Below are positions 36,928 to 44,577 of a stretch of DNA of 52,005 bases, one piece after another. The translations under genes and the position numbers were made by a program. Origin of the DNA: Rheinheimera sediminis (GTDB lineage Bacteria; Pseudomonadota; Gammaproteobacteria; Enterobacterales; Alteromonadaceae); contig NZ_RZUF01000026.1 in NCBI RefSeq assembly GCF_004005375.1, positions 1 through 52,005 of the forward strand, written 5' to 3'. Position 1 is the stretch's first letter. Every line of letters starts with the position of its first letter. The notes beneath the pieces were generated by a model, which saw only the letters and a list, made by a program, of their open reading frames with translations, had not been told where the DNA came from and searched no databases.

Positions 36928-37601
36928 TGCAAAAACCTGTTAGCGGCCTTATGAAAAAGCTGGGTTACCAGTTTCAGCGGGTCGCGTTACTCGAACAAGC
37001 CCTGACTCACCGCAGTTGCAAAGGTGAACACAATGAGCGGCTGGAATTTTTAGGTGATGCTCTGCTTAGCATGGTGATTGCCGAAGCTCTGTATATTCAT
37101 TTCCCGAAAGCCCGCGAAGGCGACTTAACCCGTATGCGTTCTTCTTTGGTTAAAGGTATTACTTTGGCTGAAATAGCCAAAGAACTGGAGCTGGCCGAAT
37201 ACCTGCGGCTTGGCCCTGGCGAAATGAAAAGCGGTGGTTTACGTCGTGAATCTATTCAGGCTGATGCCGTTGAGGCGATTTTAGGTGCTATCTTCTTAGA
37301 TGCAGGCATTGAAGCCTGCAAAGACCGTATATTAAGTTGGTATGGCAGTCGTTTAACTGTGATTCAGCCCGGGGTGCAAAAGGACAGCAAAACCCAACTG
37401 CAGGAATACCTGCAAGGTCGTCGCATGCCCTTACCTTTATACGAAGTCATAGATACGCAAGGTGACGACCACGATCAAATATTTACCGTGCGTTGCACTA
37501 TGCAGGGCAGAGCCCCTGTGATCGCGTCTGGTAATTCCAGACGTAAAGCTGAGCAGGATTCAGCACGAATTTTATTGGAACAAGTTAAACATGACCTCTG
37601 A
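36927..37601 (+). CDS. rnc: ribonuclease III
   Basis: 224-aa double-strand-specific endoribonuclease. Catalytic signature [12 protein letters not shown], second acidic site [18 protein letters not shown]-terminal dsRNA-binding domain ([13 protein letters not shown]..., [14 protein letters not shown]). Overlaps lepB by 1 nt and era by 11 nt. Confidence 0.97.
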   Translation: MQKPVSGLMKKLGYQFQRVALLEQALTHRSCKGEHNERLEFLGDALLSMVIAEALYIHFPKAREGDLTRMRSSLVKGITLAEIAKELELAEYLRLGPGEMKSGGLRRESIQADAVEAILGAIFLDAGIEACKDRILSWYGSRLTVIQPGVQKDSKTQLQEYLQGRRMPLPLYEVIDTQGDDHDQIFTVRCTMQGRAPVIASGNSRRKAEQDSARILLEQVKHDL

Positions 37602-38487
37602 GACTTTTGCCGGACTGGTTGCCATAGTTGGCCGTCCGAACGTGGGTAAATCCACTTTATTAAACCAGCTGGTGGGTCAGAAGGTCAGTATTACATCACG
37701 TAAACCACAGACCACCCGCCACCGTATTGTCGGTATAGACACACAAGACAATTACCAGACTGTGTATGTCGACACACCAGGTTTACATATCGAAGAAAAA
37801 CGCGCCATTAACCGCCTGATGAACAAAGCGGCTGCCAGCACCATTTTGGATGTAGAGCTGATTATATTTGTGGTGGAAGGTACCCGCTGGACGGATGACG
37901 ATCAGATGGTATTAAATCGTCTGATCGCGGCAAAAAAACCAGTGCTGCTGGTTGTGAATAAAGTCGACTTATACAAAGACAAAGAAGAGTTATTACCACA
38001 TTTGCAATGGCTGAGCAGCCAGTTGGATTTTCAGCAGATCATCCCTTTGTCTGCGGAAAAAGGCACCAATGTGCAGTCGTTACGTGAACTGGTGCAAAAA
38101 CAATTACCGCCTTGTGAATTCTTCTTCCCGGAAGAATATGTCACTGACCGCAGCAGCCGCTTTATGGCGTCGGAAATAGTGCGGGAAAAGCTGATGCGTT
38201 TCCTTGGTGACGAACTGCCTTACGCAGTGACGGTTGAAATTGAACGCTTTAAGTGGGAAGAAAAACACTACCATATCGCCGCTTTAGTGCTGGTTGAACG
38301 CGACACACAAAAGCAGATGGTGATAGGTAAAAAAGGCGAACGCATTAAAACCATAGCCACTGAAGCCCGTAAAGATATGGAAACCTTATTTGAGCAGCCG
38401 GTGTTTTTACAGGTTTGGGTCAAAGTGAAATCAGGTTGGGCTGATGACGAGCGTGCACTTCGTAGCTTAGGCTACGGCGAAGACTAA
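37591..38487 (+). CDS. era: GTPase Era
   Basis: 298-aa GTPase for 16S rRNA maturation and 30S assembly. G1 GRPNVGKST, switch TTRHRIVG, G3 DTPGLH, G4 NKVD, then a KH domain with [12 protein letters not shown]. Overlaps the end of rnc. Confidence 0.97.
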   Translation: MTSETFAGLVAIVGRPNVGKSTLLNQLVGQKVSITSRKPQTTRHRIVGIDTQDNYQTVYVDTPGLHIEEKRAINRLMNKAAASTILDVELIIFVVEGTRWTDDDQMVLNRLIAAKKPVLLVVNKVDLYKDKEELLPHLQWLSSQLDFQQIIPLSAEKGTNVQSLRELVQKQLPPCEFFFPEEYVTDRSSRFMASEIVREKLMRFLGDELPYAVTVEIERFKWEEKHYHIAALVLVERDTQKQMVIGKKGERIKTIATEARKDMETLFEQPVFLQVWVKVKSGWADDERALRSLGYGED

Positions 38488-38488
38488 A

Positions 38489-39169
38489 ATGGACAATCGC
38501 AGCTGGCCAGCTTTTATTCTGCACAGCCGCGCTTTTAAGGAACAGCAGTTGTTATTGCAGCTGCTGGTGCCTGAACTGGGCAGGGTCAGCGCTGTGATCC
38601 GTAAATCCAGCAGTAAAAAACAACAACGCTTGTCTTTGCAGCCTTTTCAGTTATTGCAGCTGGAACTGGTGGGCCGTTCTGATTTGAAAACCGTAAGTAA
38701 AGCGGAAGAAGCAGGCCCTGCCTTTTTGCTACAAGGTGAAAAGCTGTTTGGTGCCATGTACTTAAATGAGCTGATTTGCCGGTTATGGCCGGAAAACGTC
38801 GGCTCAGATGCTTTATTTGAGTTGTATCAACAGAGCTTACATCAACTGCTCACTGAAGAGCTTGAACCCTGTCTACGTCAGTTTGAATTTTCCCTGTTGA
38901 CCGAGTTAGGCCAGCCGGTGGACTGGGCTTACGACTCACAAGGTGACTTGCTGCAAGACGGCGCTTTGTATCAGTGGTGGCCCGAGCAAGGCTGGCAAAT
39001 TGCCGGCAAAGGTTGGAAGGGCGAAGTGCTCAAAGCCATAGGCCAGCAGCACTGGCAGCATCAGGACGTATTAAAAACCGCCAAGCAGTTAAGCCGTTTA
39101 TTATTAGCTCCTTTGCTTGGCAGCAAACCTTTAACCAGCAGAGCATTATTTCAACCTGTCAGGAATTAG
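38489..39169 (+). CDS. recO: DNA repair protein RecO
   Basis: 226-aa recombination mediator of the RecFOR pathway. N-terminal OB fold ([25 protein letters not shown] spans its first strands), then a helical domain. It lacks the Cys4 zinc site, as in E. coli RecO. One base after era. Confidence 0.93.
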   Translation: MDNRSWPAFILHSRAFKEQQLLLQLLVPELGRVSAVIRKSSSKKQQRLSLQPFQLLQLELVGRSDLKTVSKAEEAGPAFLLQGEKLFGAMYLNELICRLWPENVGSDALFELYQQSLHQLLTEELEPCLRQFEFSLLTELGQPVDWAYDSQGDLLQDGALYQWWPEQGWQIAGKGWKGEVLKAIGQQHWQHQDVLKTAKQLSRLLLAPLLGSKPLTSRALFQPVRN

Positions 39170-39171
39170 CT

Positions 39172-39903
39172 ATGAGCGCCATTTATTTAGGTATCAATAT
39201 CGATCACGTTGCCACTTTACGTCAGGCCCGTGGCACTTATTACCCTGAACCTGTGCATGCCGCCTTATTGGCCGAGCAATTTGGCGCCGATGGTATTACG
39301 GTGCATTTGCGTGAAGACCGCCGCCATATTCAGGACCGCGATTTATTTGTATTGCGCCAAACCATAGCCACCCGCTTAAATTTCGAAATGGCTGTGACTG
39401 AAGAAATGTTAGGCATTGCCGCTCAGTTGAAGCCTGAATTCTGCTGTTTAGTGCCGGAAAAACGTCAGGAACTGACCACCGAAGGTGGTTTAGAAGTCGC
39501 AGGCCAATTCGATAAAATTCAGGATGCTGTGCTCCGCTTGCAGCAAGACAATATTTTAGTCTCGTTGTTTATCGACGCTGATGAAAAACAAATAGCGGCA
39601 GCGGCCAAAGCCGGTGCGCCTTATATTGAAATTCATACCGGCCAGTACGCAGAAGCGACCGACCCTAAAAAGCAAAAGGCAGAACTTGCGCGTATCGCTG
39701 AAGCTGCTGCTTATGCCGCTTCGTTAGGCTTAACAGTCAATGCTGGCCACGGCTTGCATTACCACAATGTGCAGCCAATAGCCGCTATTCCACAAATGTA
39801 CGAGCTGAATATTGGCCACGCCATCATTGCCCGCGCCATCTTCTCTGGCTTAGGCCCGGCAGTGGCTGAAATGAAACGCCTGATGGTGGAGGCGCGCCGT
39901 TAA
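39172..39903 (+). CDS. pdxJ: pyridoxine 5'-phosphate synthase
   Basis: 243-aa TIM-barrel enzyme of vitamin B6 synthesis joining aminoacetone phosphate and deoxyxylulose phosphate. Motifs: [67 protein letters not shown] 39172 with AGGA seven bases upstream. Its stop shares one base with acpS. Confidence 0.97.
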   Translation: MSAIYLGINIDHVATLRQARGTYYPEPVHAALLAEQFGADGITVHLREDRRHIQDRDLFVLRQTIATRLNFEMAVTEEMLGIAAQLKPEFCCLVPEKRQELTTEGGLEVAGQFDKIQDAVLRLQQDNILVSLFIDADEKQIAAAAKAGAPYIEIHTGQYAEATDPKKQKAELARIAEAAAYAASLGLTVNAGHGLHYHNVQPIAAIPQMYELNIGHAIIARAIFSGLGPAVAEMKRLMVEARR

Positions 39904-40280
39904 TGGCCATTGTTGGTTTAGGCACCGACATTATTGAAATAGCGCGCATAGAGCAAAGTCTGGCGCGCTCGCCCCGTTTAGTGCAAAGGGTACTGACTGA
40001 AACCGAGCAGCAAATCTTAGCTGCTCATGGCCAGCCAGCCCGTTATTTTGCCAAACGTTTTGCGGCTAAAGAAGCCGCCGCCAAAGCCCTTGGCACCGGC
40101 ATAGGCCGCGGTATTTCCTTTCAACATTTTAGTATCAGCAACGACCCTTCTGGTCGCCCTCAACTTGAACTGATAGGTCCGGCCAAAGAGCTGGCCGATT
40201 CGATGCAAGTACGTTCAGTCTGGCTTTCGATAAGCGACGAGCAGGCCTATGCCTGTGCTACCGTTATTTTAGAATCTTAA
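39903..40280 (+). CDS. acpS: holo-[acyl-carrier-protein] synthase
   Basis: 125-aa 4'-phosphopantetheinyl transferase for ACP. Mg2+ site GLGTDIIEIARIE (Asp9) and FAAKEAAAKALGTGIG (Glu near 58) are present. Last gene of the lepA operon. Confidence 0.97.
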   Translation: MAIVGLGTDIIEIARIEQSLARSPRLVQRVLTETEQQILAAHGQPARYFAKRFAAKEAAAKALGTGIGRGISFQHFSISNDPSGRPQLELIGPAKELADSMQVRSVWLSISDEQAYACATVILES

Positions 40281-40285
40281 CCTGT

Positions 40286-40313
40286 GCGGGCGGGGATAAA
40301 CCCGCGACCCTAC
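40286..40313. repeat. GC-rich hairpin after acpS
   Basis: GCGGG-gataaa-CCCGC core within gcgggcggggataaacccgc, followed by GACCCTACC. Same outline as the hairpin at 5-25 (GC-rich stem then ccctac). Could end the lepA-acpS transcript or be a REP-like element. Confidence 0.4.
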
Positions 40314-40340
40314 CAATTTCCTGCCTAATTAGGGTATAAG

Positions 40341-40368
40341 TACTTCACTTACGGCAGGAGTTGAAGTA
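40341..40368 (+). promoter_or_regulatory. RBS-presenting hairpin before borosin methyltransferase
   Basis: TACTTCA (40341-40347) pairs with TGAAGTA (40362-40368). The 14-nt loop carries the RBS AGGAG (40356-40360), and the start codon follows one base after the stem. Suggests translational control. Confidence 0.5.
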
Positions 40369-40369
40369 A

Positions 40370-41164
40370 ATGCAAAAAGGCAGTTTAGTTTGTGTAGGCA
40401 CTGGTATGACTTTGGGTTCTCATATCAGTCCTTTATGCCGCAGTTATATTGAACAAGCCGATGTGGTTTTTGTACTGGTCGCCGATGGCACTACTGAGCT
40501 GTGGATCCAAGGCATGAATGCCGATGTGCGTAGCTTGCAGCCTTATTATTCTGAAGGCCAGTCCCGTATGATCACCTATAAACAAATGGTGGCGGCTATG
40601 CTGGCTGAAGTGCGGCTAGGCAAAAAAGTCTGTGGTGCTTTTTATGGCCATCCCGGCGTCTTTGCCTGGGTGCCGCATCAGGCTATTAAAGAAGCGGTAG
40701 CTGAAGGTTATATGGCTCATATGGAACCCGGTATTTCAGCCGAAGATTGTTTGTATGCTGATTTGGGTTTAGACCCAGGAACCTATGGTTGCCAGCATTA
40801 TGAAGCCAGCAATCTGATGTTTTATCAGCGCACTATAGACACTACTGCTTATTTAATTTTATGGCAAATAGGAGTAGCTGGTGATAAGTCGCTGGCTAAA
40901 TTTACTACAGGCAGTGCCTATCGCGACGTCCTGGTAGAGCTGTTAAGCCAATGGTATCCGCTGGATCATCAGGTGATTTTATACGAAGCCGTTACTTTAC
41001 CTATTCAACAACCCCGTATCGAGCGTATCCCTTTGTCTGACTTACCTCAAGCACAAATGGATTTAAAAACGACCTTAGTTATACCGCCGGCCACTGTAGC
41101 TAAAGCCAATCAGCTGGTTTTGGACAAATTAAAAGCTGTAGTGGCGCAAGAAGGTCTGGTATGA
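40370..41164 (+). CDS. borosin-type peptide backbone alpha-N-methyltransferase (SonM-like)
   Basis: 264-aa SAM-dependent methyltransferase of the tetrapyrrole-methylase fold. It follows Shewanella SonM from end to end as far as I can recall that sequence: GSLVCVGTGM, SRSYIE-type helix, YGHPGVFAWV, MEPGISAEDCLYADLG, WYPLDHQVILYEA, PRIERIPLSDLPQA. Candidate catalytic Tyr59/60, Arg66 and Tyr70 match the Tyr-Arg-Tyr set of OphMA/SonM. Such enzymes methylate backbone amides of a partner peptide in trans. AGGAG nine bases upstream. Overlaps a GNAT gene by 4 nt; a SonA-like precursor lies 649 bp downstream. Cobalamin methylases share the fold, but no cob genes are present. Confidence 0.88.
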   Translation: MQKGSLVCVGTGMTLGSHISPLCRSYIEQADVVFVLVADGTTELWIQGMNADVRSLQPYYSEGQSRMITYKQMVAAMLAEVRLGKKVCGAFYGHPGVFAWVPHQAIKEAVAEGYMAHMEPGISAEDCLYADLGLDPGTYGCQHYEASNLMFYQRTIDTTAYLILWQIGVAGDKSLAKFTTGSAYRDVLVELLSQWYPLDHQVILYEAVTLPIQQPRIERIPLSDLPQAQMDLKTTLVIPPATVAKANQLVLDKLKAVVAQEGLV

Positions 41165-41676
41165 CAGCGGGCTGGGCTAAAGCTGCTGTTGCAGATAACT
41201 TTGTGATCCAAACACCGCGCTTATTGATCCGGCCTTTAGCTGCAGAAGATCAACAGCTGTATCTGGATTTATATACAGACCCGGCCACTATGCGTTTTAT
41301 CAGCCCGGCGTTTGCAAATCAAAAAGCTCTGGAGAGTTTCCGGATTGCCGTAAGGCTCAACCAAAAAGCACCTTTTAAGCGGTTGTTTCTGGCCATACTG
41401 GAACAAGGCGAGGCTGCTGGTATTTGCGCTATTAGCCAATGGCAGGCAGAAGATGCCACAGTCGAACTTGGATTGATGTTAAAGCAGCCATGGCATGCCA
41501 ATGGGTACGCAGTGGAATCTTTTTCTGCCTTAATCCAAAGGGTTGGTCACTGTTTTGATGGCGCTAACATTTGGGTGGACATAGACCCTGCCAACATAGC
41601 TGCTGTGAAGGTGGCTATCAAAACCGGTTTCAGGCCAGATGCCGCTCATCCCAGAGTGTTTTGGCTTAATGCGTAA
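41161..41676 (+). CDS. GNAT family N-acetyltransferase (RimJ-like)
   Basis: 171-aa acetyltransferase. TPRLLIRPLAAEDQQLYLDLY at the N terminus, ELGLMLKQPWHANGYAVES as the acetyl-CoA motif region (degenerate Q/R-x2-G-x-G/A), and NIAAVKVAIKTGF near the C terminus. ATG overlaps the methyltransferase stop by 4 nt, so the two are co-translated. Substrate unknown. It may tailor the borosin peptide or simply share the operon. Confidence 0.8.
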   Translation: MTAGWAKAAVADNFVIQTPRLLIRPLAAEDQQLYLDLYTDPATMRFISPAFANQKALESFRIAVRLNQKAPFKRLFLAILEQGEAAGICAISQWQAEDATVELGLMLKQPWHANGYAVESFSALIQRVGHCFDGANIWVDIDPANIAAVKVAIKTGFRPDAAHPRVFWLNA

Positions 41677-41812
41677 CGTACATTCTTAAATTGAAACTTT
41701 GCGTCGATACTGCCGCCCTTGTGCTTTTATTTTTATCGTTTTAAAGTGGGTTTAACGTGCTTACGTTATCTGCATCAGGTTGCTGATGTTTTTATACAAT
41801 TCAGGGGGTCTT

Positions 41813-42076
41813 GTGTCAGTGATTATCAGTTTATTAGAAAAGATGGGCCAGAATGCCGGTTTACGTTATGCCAATGCTGAACAATTAGTGGAGCTGATGG
41901 CGGAGACTGATCCTGCATTGATTTCAGCTGTTATCTGTGGAGACCAAGCAAAACTCGAAGCAATTTTAGGAGCCAGAACTAACGTAGTTTGTGGGGTACA
42001 TCCAGCAGAAGAACCACAAGAAAACGAACCTGAAGATGAATCTGAAGACGCTCAAGAAAAGATAAAAATAGCATGA
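41813..42076 (+). CDS. split-borosin precursor peptide (SonA-like)
   Basis: 87-aa protein. GTG start at 41813 with GGGGG 4 bases upstream; the resulting MSVIISLLEKMGQNAGL aligns without gaps to the SonA N terminus (MS...LGQDAQL type). Residues 1-53 form the helical borosin-binding domain (ANAEQLVELMAETDPALISA, then ICGDQAKLEAILG). The tail departs from SonA: N57-V-V-C-G-V-H-P64 is the likely modified core, followed by 10 Glu/Asp in residues 66-82 and KIKIA. It sits 136 bp after the GNAT and 14 bp before a diguanylate cyclase. Identity as precursor rests on domain likeness and the SonM-like neighbour. Confidence 0.8.
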   Translation: MSVIISLLEKMGQNAGLRYANAEQLVELMAETDPALISAVICGDQAKLEAILGARTNVVCGVHPAEEPQENEPEDESEDAQEKIKIA

Positions 42077-42089
42077 TTATCGAACCATA

Positions 42090-43838
42090 ATGAATGTTCT
42101 TGTGATGTTTGGATTAAAGAAACAAAGACGATACGCTATGTTTTTGTTTCTTTTACTTTATGGCTTTTCGCTAAACGCGCAGAGTGTGGTGTCCGATCTC
42201 TCTTATTTAGATTCCATCAAAAGTACAAATTTTGAAAAATTTGAGTCTGAATTGGCTCGTTTAGAAGAAATTCATCATAAATTTCAAAAAGAAGAGTTAG
42301 ATTATTTTTTATTTTTGAAAGCCTATTCGTTGACATTTAAAGGTCAAAATCAGGAAGCTCTTTCGTTAATCATTCCACTTTTGGAATCGAAAAGTGAAAC
42401 TGTCATTGGATTTCGCGCCAAGTCACTGGCCGTCAATACATTGCTATTGTCACGGCGATATCTAGAGGCGTTTACCTACCTTGAACAGTTAATCGTAACA
42501 CTACCTCTGATTGAGCAGCCTATGGCCAGAGAGCATGGGTTACGTGTCATAGCTATGATGTATAACCTGATTGGCAGATACGATCTGGCATTAAGTTATC
42601 TTGATCAGTTAATAAATGAACGGCCAAGTATTAATGCTGTGTGTGCAGCGCATCAGTTAAGAAGTGAAGCTCTTTTTCATTCTGGCCAAAGTGAAGATTT
42701 TGAACAAAAATCAGCCGAGGGTCTGAAGTATTGCATCAAACATGAACAGCTTTTGTGGGTAAATATTATCGTGTCTTTTCAGGCAAGAAACATGATTGCC
42801 AAAGAAGATTACACTCAAGCGATTAACGTATTAACAGCACATTATTCCCAGGTTGAACAAACTCGTTATGCAACCTTGGTACGCGAATTTGACAGCCTTC
42901 TGGCTCAGTCTTATCACAAATCCGGACAAACAGCTACGGCAAAGCAGTATGTGGTTAAGGCAGAAAATAGTCTCCATACAGCTACATCAAATCTTACTCA
43001 GGTTGAAATACTTTTACTTTTGTCTCAAATTGCTAAAACCGAAAAAAATTACCAACAAGCTTTGGATTATCACGAACAATATACCGCAGCTTTCACTGCT
43101 TATATGGATGATAAGTCGGCACAACAAATGGCTTACCATACAGCTCATTCGGAAATTCTGGCGCAGAATCAAAAAATTGCGCTGCTGGATAAAGACAATC
43201 AATTGCTGCAGTACGAGCAGACAGCGCTTAAGCATCAGGCCGCTTTTAACAAGTTGCTGATTATCGCTTTAGCTATTCTGGTGTTGGGTCTTGCCTTTAT
43301 GGCTTACCGCAGTTTTGTAGCCAGGCAAAGGTTTAAAGCTCTGGCCGAATACGATGATTTAACCGCTATTAGTAACAGATATCACTTTTCTGCTTCAGCC
43401 AAAGAAGCGCTGGCTTTGTGTGAAAAGGGCCAGTTACCCGCCGCGCTTATCGTGTTTGATTTAGACCATTTTAAACAAATAAACGACCAGCATGGCCATG
43501 CGGCAGGCGATTGGGCTTTGCGGCAGACGGTCGATACCTGCCGTAACTTTATGCGCAATAATGATGTGTTTGGCCGTATTGGTGGTGAAGAGTTTGCCAT
43601 CTTATTACCTGGTTGCCAAAGTGATAAGGCGCACTTATTGGCAGATATTTGTCGTGATGCCATTCACACTATAGATACTGCAGCTTCGGGTTATGAGTTT
43701 AAATTAAGCGCCAGTTTTGGCGTCACTTCTGCAGAAATTTCTGGCTATCATTTAACCAAGTTGATTGAAGACGCCGACACAGCCATGTATCAGGCAAAAC
43801 AACAAGGACGGAACAAAGTCCAATTCTTTCGGGGGTGA
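42090..43838 (+). CDS. TPR-sensor diguanylate cyclase (GGDEF)
   Basis: 582-aa membrane enzyme making c-di-GMP. Signal-like N terminus (basic KKQRRYA then FLFLLLYGFSLNAQS), periplasmic helical TPR-like repeats (~40-355), coiled coil (~360-390), transmembrane helix ~394-412, cytosolic GGDEF domain with active GGEEF and an inhibitory RxxD site (RNND) five residues upstream. Start uncertain: ATG 42090, 42105 or 42138, none with a good RBS. It lies 14 bp after the borosin precursor, possibly in one transcript. Confidence 0.9.
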   Translation: MNVLVMFGLKKQRRYAMFLFLLLYGFSLNAQSVVSDLSYLDSIKSTNFEKFESELARLEEIHHKFQKEELDYFLFLKAYSLTFKGQNQEALSLIIPLLESKSETVIGFRAKSLAVNTLLLSRRYLEAFTYLEQLIVTLPLIEQPMAREHGLRVIAMMYNLIGRYDLALSYLDQLINERPSINAVCAAHQLRSEALFHSGQSEDFEQKSAEGLKYCIKHEQLLWVNIIVSFQARNMIAKEDYTQAINVLTAHYSQVEQTRYATLVREFDSLLAQSYHKSGQTATAKQYVVKAENSLHTATSNLTQVEILLLLSQIAKTEKNYQQALDYHEQYTAAFTAYMDDKSAQQMAYHTAHSEILAQNQKIALLDKDNQLLQYEQTALKHQAAFNKLLIIALAILVLGLAFMAYRSFVARQRFKALAEYDDLTAISNRYHFSASAKEALALCEKGQLPAALIVFDLDHFKQINDQHGHAAGDWALRQTVDTCRNFMRNNDVFGRIGGEEFAILLPGCQSDKAHLLADICRDAIHTIDTAASGYEFKLSASFGVTSAEISGYHLTKLIEDADTAMYQAKQQGRNKVQFFRG

Positions 43839-43879
43839 TCTGGTAGCACTATTGAATCTTTGAATTGTTTCGATGTCAG

Positions 43880-43904
43880 AAACTCCGGTTTTACATCGGA
43901 GTTT
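43880..43904 (+). promoter_or_regulatory. hairpin sequestering the RBS of the TonB-like gene
   Basis: Perfect 8-bp stem AAACTCCG (43880-43887) / CGGAGTTT (43897-43904), 9-nt loop. The GGAG RBS (43898-43901) of the next gene is inside the 3' arm, and TTTT follows. May double as weak terminator of the cyclase gene. Confidence 0.55.
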
Positions 43905-43908
43905 TGCT

Positions 43909-44577
43909 GTGAAGATATGGATATTTTCTGTTGTAGTTCATCTGCTGTTGCTGTGGGCGCTGTCCTTTGTTGTGATCTCAACGCCTGAAAAGCCCGCAGC
44001 ATCAGTTGTGATTCAGAGTTACAGCTACAGCCCGATCCGCGCTAAACCAGAGCCCGCAGTTATTCCAGAGCCGCGCTCTGTCATTGAAACTAAAACGCCA
44101 GAGTCGGCACTATCGGCTAAAAAGCAGATATCTAAAAAAGCCAGAGTCTTAGAAACCACTGTGGCTATTGGGGCAATTGAAACAACCTCAAAGGTGAAGA
44201 GTAAATCAGACACTAAGGTAGCTGATACAAAACCAGCCCAAGTCACAGCTTCATTGCCGCTGGCAGAGCGCGCTTTAGCTTCTGTGACAGCTAAAGCCTC
44301 AGAGCCAATGACAGAGTGGAACCAACAACGCGAGGTGGTGGTCAGATCCATCAATCCGGTCGATACTGCTCTTGCGCCTGATATGTTTAAACCAGTAAAA
44401 GCCTTTACCGACGGTAGTTCGTTGGTTAAGGCGCATGGGGTCTGTTGGAGAGTTCCGCCTCCTGCAGCAGGTAAAAATGCAATCTGGTTATTTGCAGGTG
44501 TATCCTGCAATGACGACACCAAGGTCGACCAAATCAACGACATTTTGCAGAAACGTCGCACTTACGCTAAAGATTAG
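43909..44577 (+). CDS. membrane-anchored TonB-like proline-rich protein, function unknown
   Basis: 222-aa protein with one N-terminal transmembrane helix (residues ~4-24), then a Pro/Lys/Ala-rich spacer as in TonB-type energy transducers, and a C-terminal region with two Cys (HGVCWRVPPP and AGVSCNDD) not typical of TonB. No ExbB/ExbD nearby. Start taken as GTG 43909 with GGAG seven bases upstream; an in-frame ATG at 43873 lies inside the hairpin and lacks an RBS. Overlaps the convergent barA end by 4 nt. Confidence 0.65.
   Translation: MKIWIFSVVVHLLLLWALSFVVISTPEKPAASVVIQSYSYSPIRAKPEPAVIPEPRSVIETKTPESALSAKKQISKKARVLETTVAIGAIETTSKVKSKSDTKVADTKPAQVTASLPLAERALASVTAKASEPMTEWNQQREVVVRSINPVDTALAPDMFKPVKAFTDGSSLVKAHGVCWRVPPPAAGKNAIWLFAGVSCNDDTKVDQINDILQKRRTYAKD

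Noticed and set aside
38974-39171. N-terminal extension of PdxJ within recO
   Set aside because: Non-conserved sequence in another frame of recO; ATG 39172 with AGGA is the true start.
40370-41164. Cobalamin (precorrin) methyltransferase
   Set aside because: Shares the fold, but motif set, C-terminal PRIERIPL segment and SonA-like neighbour favour a borosin enzyme; no cob/cbi genes.
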